Shown piece after piece: positions 33,481-41,128 of a stretch of 41,251 bases of DNA. The translations under genes and the position numbers were made by a program. The first letter of the stretch is position 1, and each line of letters begins with the position of its first letter. The notes below the pieces were generated by a model. It made no database searches. It had not been told where the DNA came from and worked only from the letters and a program-made list of their open reading frames with translations. Source of the stretch: a virus; the IMG/VR virus record IMGVR_UViG_3300000128_000005, positions 1 through 41,251 of that record. One strand, 5' to 3'.

Positions 33481-33507
33481 TATAGCATTAACTATTTTCG
33501 TGCTATA
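33481..33507. promoter_or_regulatory. Inverted repeat TATAGCA/TGCTATA after the portal gene
   Basis: Seven-base arms surround a 13-base centre, 19 bases past the portal stop at 33526. Its left part, TATAGCATTAAC, recurs with the same closing arm (TGCTAT) at 41024-41042 upstream of the plus-strand gene at 41129. No U-run is present. A protein-binding site or RNA-processing stem is possible. Confidence 0.3.
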
Positions 33508-33525
33508 ATGAATGTAATTATTTAC

Positions 33526-36102
33526 TTATTTATTTCGACCTTTTGCATTTTGTTTTGCTACAGCTAGATCATTAGCTTGATTTTCACGAGCTAATTTTAT
33601 TTTATCTCTTTCCAATTGTAACTTTTGTTGTGCTAAAGAATTTCTATTATCAATTTCTGCCATCTTTCCTTTATATTCTTTATTAGCTTTATTAGTCTCA
33701 GCTTCTAATTTAGAAAGTTCTACAATATCAGGGGCACCTGAATTATCCATATCTGCCCCAACTTCTGTTCCCTTAGCCATAGCATTAATAAGAGCAACTT
33801 CTTTTTTATTAACTCTGTCCAGATCATTCTGTCTATCTTCGTTAACTTGTTCTTCCATCTTCATTCTTTCAGCTTGTTCTAGGGCTGCTTGAGCTTGTTG
33901 CTGCTGAGCTTGCTGTTGTTGTTCTTGAAGTTGAACCTGTTGTTGTTGTTGCTGTTCTTGTTTATCTCTAAGATCTTTGAAAGTCTTTTTCATTTCTCTC
34001 ATTGATTTAGTACTATATAATTCAATTACATCATATAATGTACCACCATTTTGTATAATAGCTTGAGACAATTGTCTAAGTTCATTAAACATTTGAGTGT
34101 CTTCTGGTCTATTAGTTAAAAATACCTGAAGGTCACGTAACGATAGGTCACTTCCATTTACTTGTACAAATGCAGATTCTCCTTCATTAGTTATATATGA
34201 TAATGTAGATTGTGGTTTATGGCTTTCAGTATATAAAGCAGCATCTACAATTGCTTGATATAACTGCCCTTGAACATATTCATGTGCAACAAATAGAGGC
34301 TCTGTTTGAGAGTAACTTTGTTGCATTGCTGTATTTGTACCTGTGGCTGTTTCTGATGCAGCTACATTACCCATACGCTGTTTAGACATACCTATAAGTT
34401 CCCAACATTCAATCTTCATTTGCTGAGCTAAGGTATATCGTGATTGTATTTCTTGTGTACGTGTAAGATCTAATGAAGTAAATTGATTAAATGAACTTGG
34501 AGCTTTTAAATTCTCTGGACTATCATCTACAAATACCACTCCTCTATTACGTGCTTCCATTTCCCAGATGTCAATAGCATCTTGTGCATCTCCGTCTTTA
34601 GGAACTGGAATATGTCTTAGTGACATTAATTGTACCTTACCAACTTCCTTCTCTAATAATTTGTATAATTGATTCATACAAACATTATATATAGTTTGGA
34701 AAGGTTTCATTAAATCTACTAATGATTTTGCCTCTGTGTTCTTTTGCTCATAAACTGTACCAATGATTGGGCAGTAATCTAAAAGCTTATAAGGTCTAAC
34801 ATGATAGATGTCTGGACCAATTTTAATTCCTTGATACCATTGATTAATCCAACCCCACTCTAATGACTGTTGTGTAGGCATTGTTCCTGACTTATAGTCT
34901 TCATCTACTAGCACAGACTGTTCGTTACCTAACTCATCTATATATATTAACTTACCTATCTTCTTTTTAGAAACCCAGTAAGACCTTATTACAACATACT
35001 TATATCCAAAAGCAGATACATTGTTTGTTAATCCAAGAAAGTCTCTTAAACCATCATCGTTCTCTTTCATTTCTGATTCAATAATCATACGTGTTTGTAA
35101 AACCAATGGATCATACGTGTCGTATGTAATAGAATCATTACCTGGAGTTACACCAGGATTATCTAAATTAGATTCTCTAGCATTTATTAATCCGTAATCC
35201 TGTAGTGAAGTTCTTAAGTGATCTATTTCTTCTTTTGTTAATTCTGGAATAGCTTCAATTATTTCTGAAAGTTCCATAACTTGTACAGTACCAGCAGCAT
35301 AAGCTCCCTGTTTTCTTCCTGTAGGGTCAGATATATATTTCTTATCAGGAGTAGTTAAGAACCAAGTGTTCTTAGGGTTACAAACCTCAATGTTATATCC
35401 TAATTTAGAATTGTCTTCATAGATATGGTAGAACTGTCTTGCAGATATAAGAAGATCTCTAAATGCTTCTTCTGACTTTTCTTTAATGTTAAAGTCTGCT
35501 TTTTGAGCAGTTAATACATGATTAGCCCATTTTTCTGCAACAGATGTATAACTATCTAATTGATCCTTAACTTGTTCAAAGGTTATCTTTTCAATATCTT
35601 CTTCTGATATTTCTTCACCAGCCATAGCAGCTTTTGCCACTACTTGTTCTTTTACTTTAGTTATTACATATTTCTGTAATGTGTCTGTTTTAAATTGTAA
35701 CTCTTCTGCTTGACTATCATCATCAAAAGCCTTAACTCTAAATGAGTCTGGACGTTTAGATATCTCTCCGACTAATTCGTTAACAGGTGTAGTTACTATA
35801 GAATACATTTTAACGTATGCTGGTAAATCTATATCTGTAGTAAGTTGATCAGTGAAGCTTCTTACTTCTGGTTCTTGATAAAAGTCTTCTCTACGGAGAA
35901 CACCTTTCATTAAATCATAGTTCTTTACAAAGGTGTCTCTATTTCTAACATACATTGCATATGATTGATTTGCAAAGTAATCCATAGTGTTTTTAACCCA
36001 ACTATCATCTCTTTTTTGTTTTTCAGTTTTAAACTGATCAGGAAAGATGTTAAGGTACGCATACCTTATAGATGCATCTTTTGTATATCTTATAATTGCC
36101 AT
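33526..36102 (-). CDS. Portal protein, crAss-like
   Basis: This protein has 858 residues. After a short start (MAIIRYTKDASIRYAYLNIF), residues ~30-110 hold SWVKNTMDYFANQSYAMYVR and DLPAYVKMYSIVTTPVNELV. Next comes a helical and beta mixture with the clip/stem-type region ~440-560 (YKLLDYCPIIGTVYEQKNTE, LVDLMKPFQTIYNVCMNQLY). SKQRMGNVAASETATGTNTA at ~585-605 recalls portal-family core loops. The C-terminal ~120 residues are Gln-rich coiled coil (KEQQQQQQVQLQEQ) and then charged. Portals form the dodecameric vertex for DNA passage. The start overlaps the terL stop by one base, so the two are translationally coupled. Length and Gln-rich barrel-like tail fit crAss-like portals. Confidence 0.85.
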   Translation of the reverse strand: MAIIRYTKDASIRYAYLNIFPDQFKTEKQKRDDSWVKNTMDYFANQSYAMYVRNRDTFVKNYDLMKGVLRREDFYQEPEVRSFTDQLTTDIDLPAYVKMYSIVTTPVNELVGEISKRPDSFRVKAFDDDSQAEELQFKTDTLQKYVITKVKEQVVAKAAMAGEEISEEDIEKITFEQVKDQLDSYTSVAEKWANHVLTAQKADFNIKEKSEEAFRDLLISARQFYHIYEDNSKLGYNIEVCNPKNTWFLTTPDKKYISDPTGRKQGAYAAGTVQVMELSEIIEAIPELTKEEIDHLRTSLQDYGLINARESNLDNPGVTPGNDSITYDTYDPLVLQTRMIIESEMKENDDGLRDFLGLTNNVSAFGYKYVVIRSYWVSKKKIGKLIYIDELGNEQSVLVDEDYKSGTMPTQQSLEWGWINQWYQGIKIGPDIYHVRPYKLLDYCPIIGTVYEQKNTEAKSLVDLMKPFQTIYNVCMNQLYKLLEKEVGKVQLMSLRHIPVPKDGDAQDAIDIWEMEARNRGVVFVDDSPENLKAPSSFNQFTSLDLTRTQEIQSRYTLAQQMKIECWELIGMSKQRMGNVAASETATGTNTAMQQSYSQTEPLFVAHEYVQGQLYQAIVDAALYTESHKPQSTLSYITNEGESAFVQVNGSDLSLRDLQVFLTNRPEDTQMFNELRQLSQAIIQNGGTLYDVIELYSTKSMREMKKTFKDLRDKQEQQQQQQVQLQEQQQQAQQQQAQAALEQAERMKMEEQVNEDRQNDLDRVNKKEVALINAMAKGTEVGADMDNSGAPDIVELSKLEAETNKANKEYKGKMAEIDNRNSLAQQKLQLERDKIKLARENQANDLAVAKQNAKGRNK

Positions 36103-38123
36103 TATGAAAAAAGTTTATTTTTTTTCCTTCCAAAAAGCCCTCGTGACTCGGTAAAAAGAATATTTTTTTTATTTGTTTTGTAAAGTGAGGTTATTCTCTC
36201 ATCTTCCTTTGCCCCAACCCTACCTATCATTGGATCTAGTTTCATTGCTAATCCTATTGCTAACTCAGCTGCAATAATTCTATCAAAGTTACCAGTCTCA
36301 TTATATTGTATCATCTCTTCTAGTAATACAGGATCTAATATTTTAGACATACCTTTTACTGATGAGATTACTTCCCCTTCATCATCAAGTTCAGTATGTA
36401 TAACATCTTCCGTATATTTCTTAAGACATCCGTGCAGGAAGTCCCTTACTTTTTCTGAAGATCTATGTATACCATAATCACGTCTAACCGTAGTGTTTGG
36501 TACTATTTCTTTTAACCATTCCGGTTGTCTTTCTAAATAATGAGCATCTCCTTTACTAATCATATAGTCAATAAAAGATATTTCATCATTTTCACACAAG
36601 GCTCTTGCATTAAAATACTTAATTAGCAACCTAGCTTGTTCATCCCATGTTTCTTTCTTTTCAGGACGAGCACAATAGCTTGCAACAAACATATCTTGGT
36701 ACTTCTCACCAGCTATGGCATGCATACGTTTATATATGTATATAGAACCTAATGATGTACTATATGCTGATTTACCTTGTCTATAAGGGTCAATACCTGC
36801 AACATATAAACCATATGGAGGATTTTCTATAGGAAATTCATATATAACAACAGGTGCATCCTTTAGATCTGTTTGTTTTAATGGAAAATTAGTTATTGGT
36901 AACTTATCAGTAAAATCATGCTTTACACCTTCTCCATCATCGTACAATATTACCGGCACTCCTGTTCTTTCTTGTTCATTAATTCTATACTTCTGCCTCT
37001 TAGCAGCTTCTATGTCAAAGATGTTTGTATCCTCATTTAAGAATATGTCATCTACCTCTTGAGGGTAGTACATCTTTTCTTTTAAGAAGGCAACTCTATC
37101 ACCAGCTTTTTTTAATCTTTCTAAGTTATCATTAGTCACCTTGTCAGCTAACTCTTGATTCGATACCATCATAGGTACCTCATGTAGTGGAGAAGTTTTT
37201 TCTTTTTCTAAAAACTTACCAAGAGAAGATTCTTCCTTGGCTTCCATTCTATACTTATTAGAGATGAACAAACCGTGAATACGCTTATCATCTTTTGCAT
37301 TGTTGTACGTAAGAAAATTAAAATTATCTACGTCAAACATTAAACTTTTTGCATCCATAAACATTTTCATGTCACCACCTGTACCTGTTAATATAGGTGA
37401 ACATCCCCAACCAAAAGGTGTTGTGAATCCTGGAATTGCAGCTTGTAGTCCACGTAGAAAACTACCCTTACCTATCTCATCGATAATAAGTCTTCTAGGT
37501 TTTGTACCTGCAATAGCTTCTTCGTTATTACCTCCGTCTAAGTTACGTATAAGGATTTGTGAGAATGGAATTCTTGTTCCACCTTTAGTTTTTATACCTA
37601 GTGTAACTTGATTTTTCCAGTTATCTTCTACTCTCTGCCATCTCCACTCTTTAGGAAGAAAGTTTAATCCTTTATCTATCTTATCTGTAATTAGTTTTAT
37701 ATCAGGCGCATTCAAACCTGCTATAATGTTTTGTGAATTCTCATCAAAGGTTGCACCATGTCCAATGTAACTAGCTTCTATAACAGACTTTGCAAAACGT
37801 CTGATTCCTAGTATTACCAGTCCTTTCTTTTCTTTATGTGCTCTATCTATTTCATTAGTTACAAGCCATTCGTTATCTCTAAGTAATGGGTTTGCATACT
37901 TCTGATTAATTCTACCATACTCATCTATAGTATCTACTTCTGTGTGCCAAACATTTAAGTGCCAGTACAAAAATGGATTTATATACACCCCATCCATCAT
38001 ACACCCATTCATACATAGCTCTTTTTGAAGATCAAAGAAAGCTTTATGGTCTACTGAGTCTTTATCTGGAATACGTTTTTGATTAATGAACCATTCACTA
38101 TGTTGAATATTATGAAGTTTCAT
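36102..38123 (-). CDS. terL: Terminase large subunit
   Basis: This 673-residue packaging motor has an ATPase and a nuclease part. GIRRFAKS at 106-113 is the Walker A-type loop, with Lys112 and Ser113 in the nucleotide site. RRLIIDEIG (210-218) is the Walker B strand with Asp215 and Glu216. LTGTGGDMK at ~245-253 fits the coupling motif. The RNase H-like nuclease half shows VAGIDPYRQGKSAY with Asp445, ALCENDEISFIDY at ~508-520, and a late acidic pair near FDRIIAAELAIGLAM (~632-647). TerL acts on concatemeric DNA at the portal. The next gene encodes the portal, and the small gene upstream (38126-38458) ends two bases before this start. Confidence 0.95.
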   Translation of the reverse strand: MKLHNIQHSEWFINQKRIPDKDSVDHKAFFDLQKELCMNGCMMDGVYINPFLYWHLNVWHTEVDTIDEYGRINQKYANPLLRDNEWLVTNEIDRAHKEKKGLVILGIRRFAKSVIEASYIGHGATFDENSQNIIAGLNAPDIKLITDKIDKGLNFLPKEWRWQRVEDNWKNQVTLGIKTKGGTRIPFSQILIRNLDGGNNEEAIAGTKPRRLIIDEIGKGSFLRGLQAAIPGFTTPFGWGCSPILTGTGGDMKMFMDAKSLMFDVDNFNFLTYNNAKDDKRIHGLFISNKYRMEAKEESSLGKFLEKEKTSPLHEVPMMVSNQELADKVTNDNLERLKKAGDRVAFLKEKMYYPQEVDDIFLNEDTNIFDIEAAKRQKYRINEQERTGVPVILYDDGEGVKHDFTDKLPITNFPLKQTDLKDAPVVIYEFPIENPPYGLYVAGIDPYRQGKSAYSTSLGSIYIYKRMHAIAGEKYQDMFVASYCARPEKKETWDEQARLLIKYFNARALCENDEISFIDYMISKGDAHYLERQPEWLKEIVPNTTVRRDYGIHRSSEKVRDFLHGCLKKYTEDVIHTELDDEGEVISSVKGMSKILDPVLLEEMIQYNETGNFDRIIAAELAIGLAMKLDPMIGRVGAKEDERITSLYKTNKKNILFTESRGLFGRKKNKLFS

Positions 38124-38125
38124 AC

Positions 38126-38458
38126 TTAATCTCTTTGTTTTAGAAAGTCTTCAGCCATACTACCTAATGTTGCTCCACCTCTAGTTTCTACTTTTTTCTT
38201 TTCTTCTTTTTCACGTAACGAATCAACTTGACCTAGTAGGGCTAAATAGTTTTTCATTGTGTCTTGAATAAACTTACCTTGTGCTTCAATAGAAGCTACA
38301 ACCATAGGAATGCTACCACCATTTGCGGTTTGTTTAAATTCTATTCTATCCTTAAGAGTAGGTAGAGGGTTTGCATCAACATAAGCTTTCCATTGGACTA
38401 ATTGTCCTTCAGCCCAGTCTAATTCTGCATTTATGTATGTAGTTTGTTTTACTGCCAT
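38126..38458 (-). CDS. Conserved small protein upstream of terL (possible small terminase or accessory)
   Basis: This 110-residue protein is mostly helical: TYINAELDWAEGQLVQWKAY, then VASIEAQGKFIQDTMKNYLA and LREKEEKKKVETRGG, with an end MAEDFLKQRD. I recognise the INAELDWAEGQL start as recurrent beside terL in crAss-like phages. A small terminase subunit would be expected at this place and would be a helical oligomer, but no DNA-binding helix-turn-helix is evident, so that name stays a hypothesis. It is tightly coupled to terL by a two-base gap. Confidence 0.6.
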   Translation of the reverse strand: MAVKQTTYINAELDWAEGQLVQWKAYVDANPLPTLKDRIEFKQTANGGSIPMVVASIEAQGKFIQDTMKNYLALLGQVDSLREKEEKKKVETRGGATLGSMAEDFLKQRD

Positions 38459-38511
38459 TTTCTTCTTGATTCCATCCGTCTTCCCAATATATAAAGACTA
38501 GATCATTGTTA

Positions 38512-38769
38512 TTAGTACAGCTCATCTGGACCATCTATAGTCAAATCCATACTATCTTCAATTATTTTATCTACGTCAAAGTTTTCATCGAACACTTCCA
38601 CTGCATCTAATTGAGATTGATAATCATCAAGTAATGAAGCAAATTCTTTATCTGTTAAGCTCCATATGTTTTCCCCATCAAGAGCTGTAGCAATATGTTT
38701 TCCTATACTAATCTTAGGGTGATTCACCTTTAGTAAGTTTATGGTTTCTATAATTTGCTTTATGTACAT
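38512..38769 (-). CDS. Small acidic protein, 85 residues
   Basis: The sequence begins MYIKQIIETINLLKVNHPKI, has LTDKEFASLLDDYQSQLDA in the middle, and ends in the very acidic DKIIEDSMDLTIDGPDELY. It has no Cys and no membrane segment. It lies four bases after the upstream gene and 53 bases before the next one. The acid tail could mimic DNA or bind a basic partner. No family is recognised. Confidence 0.6.
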   Translation of the reverse strand: MYIKQIIETINLLKVNHPKISIGKHIATALDGENIWSLTDKEFASLLDDYQSQLDAVEVFDENFDVDKIIEDSMDLTIDGPDELY

Positions 38770-38773
38770 TGGT

Positions 38774-39049
38774 TTATATTAAATCGTTTATATCATCATC
38801 CTCTTTTATAGGATTGATCTCTTCCTCATAATCCATTTCTGTTACAACATAATCTGGATCATCTTCATTACTTTCGATTTCTGTAAAGTATTCAGGTCTA
38901 ACTGTAATCTTTAACATATCTTCTTCACCGTCAGTTTGCTCTCCTTCTATGTCTATGTAATCAGCTCCCTCATCATAGATTTGTTTTAGTAAATCTATTA
39001 ATGATATGAGAGAAACCTTACGCATTGTCATTTTGTCTTTTTTACTCAT
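38774..39049 (-). CDS. Small acidic protein, 91 residues
   Basis: It starts MSKKDKMTMRKVSLISLIDL and continues LKQIYDEGADYIDIEGEQTD, EDMLKITVRPEYFTEIESNE and an end INPIKEDDDINDLI. The first 20 residues are basic and the rest is strongly acidic, suggesting a two-part protein. The start overlaps the zinc-finger gene by four bases (ATGA), so it is translated by coupling. No family is recognised. Confidence 0.6.
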   Translation of the reverse strand: MSKKDKMTMRKVSLISLIDLLKQIYDEGADYIDIEGEQTDGEEDMLKITVRPEYFTEIESNEDDPDYVVTEMDYEEEINPIKEDDDINDLI

Positions 39050-39336
39050 AGCTTTTTATCTTCTATTACATCTTGTTGTTCATCTGATAATACAGCTACC
39101 CATTTAAAAATAGGACATTCGCAAGATAAGCATTTTGTTTTAGCTGACAAAGTACATCCGCAACTAACACAATGTTCATCTGGCCTCACTGTTTTATGAT
39201 TACTAGAATGATTAGGACAACTTTTACATATATCTAACCTTTCCTTACTTATTCTTTCAATCTCTTCTTTCATGTCTGAAGCAGGAAGTAAATTGTTTTT
39301 CCACCCTTCGTAAATTTGTGATATGTTAAGTTTCAT
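39046..39336 (-). CDS. Zinc-finger protein, 96 residues
   Basis: The helical N-terminus (KLNISQIYEGWKNNLLPAS, then RISKERLDICKSCPNHS) leads into a Cys cluster: CKSCPNH at ~35-41, HCVSCGC at ~56-62, then KCLSCECPIFKWV. Cys and His spacing predicts two zinc sites. Phage proteins with an ICKSCPxx...CGC...KxKxxxxxCPxxKW pattern are common near packaging or replication genes, without known role. It overlaps its neighbours by a few bases on both sides, so it belongs to the same operon. Confidence 0.7.
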   Translation of the reverse strand: MKLNISQIYEGWKNNLLPASDMKEEIERISKERLDICKSCPNHSSNHKTVRPDEHCVSCGCTLSAKTKCLSCECPIFKWVAVLSDEQQDVIEDKKL

Positions 39337-39685
39337 CTTGTACTTTTGGTTTTATAGAACTTAATGTTAAATTTAGATTACTTAGTTTACTCTTGATCAC
39401 ATCCAGTTTCTTTTCTGGCAATGTGTTTTCGGCTAGCATTCGTATATACGACTCTTTAACAATCTCAAGCTTTTCGATTTTTTTATTTGCTTTTGCTAGA
39501 TTAAAAACAAATTTTCCAAACCCTGATATTTCGATACTGTTCTTATCTCTAGTGGCGTCTTCAGCGGAATTGAACTGATGTGTTATCACTCTATCAATTA
39601 CTTTCTCTGAGATCACCATCCCTATTGCCATCTTCTTGATTATGTGTTGCCTCAAGGATGTCCGTGTTTTGTCTATCTTCTTCAT
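39326..39685 (-). CDS. HU/IHF-like DNA-bending protein
   Basis: This 119-residue protein has VISEKVIDRVITHQFNSAED at ~24-43, followed by SIEISGFGKFVFNLAKANKK at ~49-69. That is the helix-then-GFGxF pattern of the HU/IHF family. The C-terminal ~50 residues form a helical extension ending SIKPKVQDET, which is not part of the canonical fold. HU/IHF-like genes are a recurrent feature of crAss-like phages and probably bend DNA during packaging or transcription. It overlaps the upstream regulator gene by 92 bases. A later ATG (codon 19) would shorten the overlap but cut into the family N-terminus, so I keep the longer start. Confidence 0.7.
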   Translation of the reverse strand: MKKIDKTRTSLRQHIIKKMAIGMVISEKVIDRVITHQFNSAEDATRDKNSIEISGFGKFVFNLAKANKKIEKLEIVKESYIRMLAENTLPEKKLDVIKSKLSNLNLTLSSIKPKVQDET

Positions 39686-40034
39686 GATTTAGTTTTATCA
39701 GTAGAGTTATGTTTTTATCAAAGTCTAAAACTATTACAGGGTTTACTTTAATCTTTCCATCTTTTTTTATAAATATGCCCATTCTTTTTAGCTTACTCAC
39801 TATGTTGTTTATAGTGGCTGTTGTAGTGTTGTACATTTCACAAAACTCTGCACGTGCGTTAGCATAAGTAATTGTACCCTTGATTGCTGTATAAGATACA
39901 AGTTGTAACTCTCTTTCTGTAAGTTTCAAATTGTTTAAAGCTGATAGTAATGCATAGTACTTTTGAGCAAGATTATACTTGTCATCATACTCTTTTCCTA
40001 GCTTTTGTACTACTTTTGATTTATGTGCTTCCAT
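39594..40034 (-). CDS. Winged-helix-type regulator at the head of the late operon
   Basis: This 146-residue protein has a helical start (YNLAQKYYALLSALNNLKLT) and ERELQLVSYTAIKGTITYAN leading into a recognition-type helix pair, FCEMYNTTTATINNIVSKLK. A wing-like RMGIFIKKDGKIKVNPVIVL follows, which matches a winged-helix DNA-binding domain at ~38-110. The C-terminal tail is hydrophilic and acidic. It is the first gene after the divergent region and has a -7 type promoter box just upstream. I infer a regulator of the late operon or a DNA-recognition protein in packaging. Which of these it is cannot be seen. Confidence 0.65.
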   Translation of the reverse strand: MEAHKSKVVQKLGKEYDDKYNLAQKYYALLSALNNLKLTERELQLVSYTAIKGTITYANARAEFCEMYNTTTATINNIVSKLKRMGIFIKKDGKIKVNPVIVLDFDKNITLLIKLNHEEDRQNTDILEATHNQEDGNRDGDLRESN

Positions 40035-40376
40035 TATTTAGTTGTATTGTCTTTATACTATATGCAAATATATAAAAAATATAATTGACTTATCCTAATT
40101 ATCTTTCTATAAAAGCTATATTATGTATAAGCATTCATAATATAGTAGTTACTAAGAACCTAAATAAGAGGTTTATTAATAACCCACCCACCCACCAAAG
40201 GTATGACATTTTTTGGTTAACTACCAAATTTTCAAAAAACTTTTTTTAAAAAAACGCCCCACCCACCTTATGTGTGCGACAGGAGACCCCTTCCTATTGA
40301 AACCCCACATAAAAAAAGCATGGTGGGGGTATCCCCCCTTTGATAGAACATGCGAAAAATTTAAATACCTAAGATT
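40035..40376. other. Divergent control region with G4-type runs
   Basis: These 342 bases carry no gene and separate all minus-strand late genes from the plus-strand genes. They hold the late promoter box (40065-40072), two C-runs on the plus strand (CCCACCCACCCACC at 40183-40196 and CCCCACCCACC at 40257-40267), a small hairpin TTTGGT/ACCAAA (40212-40228) and a GGGGGTATCCCCC hairpin (40325-40337). The minus strand of the first C-run reads GGTGGGTGGGTGGG and could form a two-layer G-quadruplex. An origin or promoter-switch function is possible. Confidence 0.6.
40065..40072 (-). promoter_or_regulatory. Bacteroidota-type -7 box for the late operon
   Basis: The minus strand reads TATATTTG, an exact match to TAnnTTTG, 31 bases upstream of the ATG at 40034. 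Transcription would start near 40058 and leave a short A/T-rich leader (about 24 bases). No clear -33 TTG is seen. The exact box and its placement at the operon head support a real promoter. Confidence 0.55.
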
Positions 40377-40826
40377 ATGAGTAGTGAATTAGTCAAGTTT
40401 GGTACACGTACCACCGTAGAAAGAGTAGTAATTGGAAATGTTGCAGAAACAATCGGACCTAAAGGTTCTATTAAGTTCATCAAGAAGAACTTAAAAGGCA
40501 CTAAGCGTGTCTACGTTACCCTTGTTAATGCAAAAGGACTGGAAGCAAATGTTACTTGTTCCAAGGAAGTTAGTGCAGGTGTGCGTGACAAGTCGATTAA
40601 CATTGGTAACTTAATGTCTTTTGACATCTTTGAGTCAAAAGCTTTTCAGCGTGATGCTAACGGTGAGCAAATGTTTGATGAGGAAACTGGCGAGCAGTTG
40701 TTTGTGCCAGTTGCACAAATCCAAATGCCAGATGGTGAAGACAATGTGATTGAGATCAAAGCTAAAGACGTGAAAGTTGTTGAGTACGCAGCACCGTTGG
40801 AGTCTGAAGAACTCTTTGCTTTCTAA
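40377..40826 (+). CDS. 149-residue beta-rich protein with high-expression codon use
   Basis: This is the first complete gene on the plus strand. MSSELVKFGTRTTVERVVIG, then GPKGSIKFIKKNLKGTKRVY and VTLVNAKGLEANVTCSKEVS suggest a compact beta-rich fold. The C-terminal third is acidic (NGEQMFDEETGEQLFVPVAQ, DNVIEIKAKDVKVVEYAAPL) and ends SEELFAF. The acidic end and basic front recall single-stranded-DNA-binding proteins, but no OB-fold motif is certain, so I do not name it. Codons such as AAG, ATC, AAC, GTC and CGT are used more than in the AT-ended minus-strand genes, as in highly expressed genes. It has a strong terminator 10 bases downstream. Confidence 0.7.
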   Translation: MSSELVKFGTRTTVERVVIGNVAETIGPKGSIKFIKKNLKGTKRVYVTLVNAKGLEANVTCSKEVSAGVRDKSINIGNLMSFDIFESKAFQRDANGEQMFDEETGEQLFVPVAQIQMPDGEDNVIEIKAKDVKVVEYAAPLESEELFAF

Positions 40827-40836
40827 GCAAAACCCT

Positions 40837-40868
40837 TAAAGAGGAGAGCGTAACACCTCTCTTCTTTA
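40837..40868 (+). terminator. Rho-independent terminator after the 149-residue gene
   Basis: A 12-bp stem, TAAAGAGGAGAG with CTCTCTTCTTTA and one G-U pair, encloses the eight-base loop CGTAACAC. The 3' side is U-rich (CUUCUUUAUAUAUA). It starts 10 bases after the stop codon at 40826, as expected for a single-gene transcript. Confidence 0.75.
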
Positions 40869-41128
40869 TATATAGGGTGGGAAAGATGTCTTTCTTTAGG
40901 TGTGGGCCTTACTTATACAACAAAAACTATATGTTTTGTGTGAATGTAAGAGAGGTAGTGTACACACTCCATACTATTTGCCACATTTATCACGGTGATA
41001 CAAATCATCACCTATAATATATATATAGCATTAACATGCTATTCTTATACTATCTCCTAATAACTTTCTCTCTATGCTTATATTAAGTTAGGGAGCTCTA
41101 AAGCTGAAGAGCCTTGTACTATTATATC
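40869..41128 (+). promoter_or_regulatory. Structured leader before the plus-strand gene at 41129
   Basis: No secure gene lies in these 260 bases. The palindrome TATCACGGTGATA is at 40988-41000. GGTGAT can instead pair with ATCACC downstream (40994-41012), so two mutually exclusive hairpins exist. ATAGCA/TGCTAT (41025-41042) repeats the element at 33481-33507. GCTCT/AGAGC lies near 41096-41113. A near-match to TAnnTTTG with one extra base, TACTATTTG, is at 40972-40980. I see a control region but cannot fix the transcription start. Confidence 0.35.
40886..41017 (+). CDS. Doubtful 43-residue small protein
   Basis: An open frame encodes MSFFRCGPYLYNKNYMFCVN, then VREVVYTLHTICHIYHGD and NHHL. It starts 18 bases after the terminator and lies in an otherwise geneless stretch. 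A GGGTGGGAAAG purine run precedes it, but the frame also covers inverted repeats, and no family is recognised. Coding status is uncertain. Confidence 0.2.
   Translation: MSFFRCGPYLYNKNYMFCVNVREVVYTLHTICHIYHGDTNHHL

Noticed and set aside
39326-39685. HU/IHF-like gene as a sign of lysogeny or an integration module
   Set aside because: No integrase, attachment site or repressor is present. Such proteins also occur in strictly lytic crAss-like phages.
40339-40368. A -33/-7 promoter pair for the gene at 40377 (TTTG at 40339-40342)
   Set aside because: The sequence 19 bases on (TAAATACC) matches TAnnTTTG poorly. I could not support a start site on the plus strand.
40869-41128. A tRNA gene in the plus-strand leader
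   Set aside because: Several short stems exist but none form a cloverleaf with a TTC-type T-loop and an acceptor stem.
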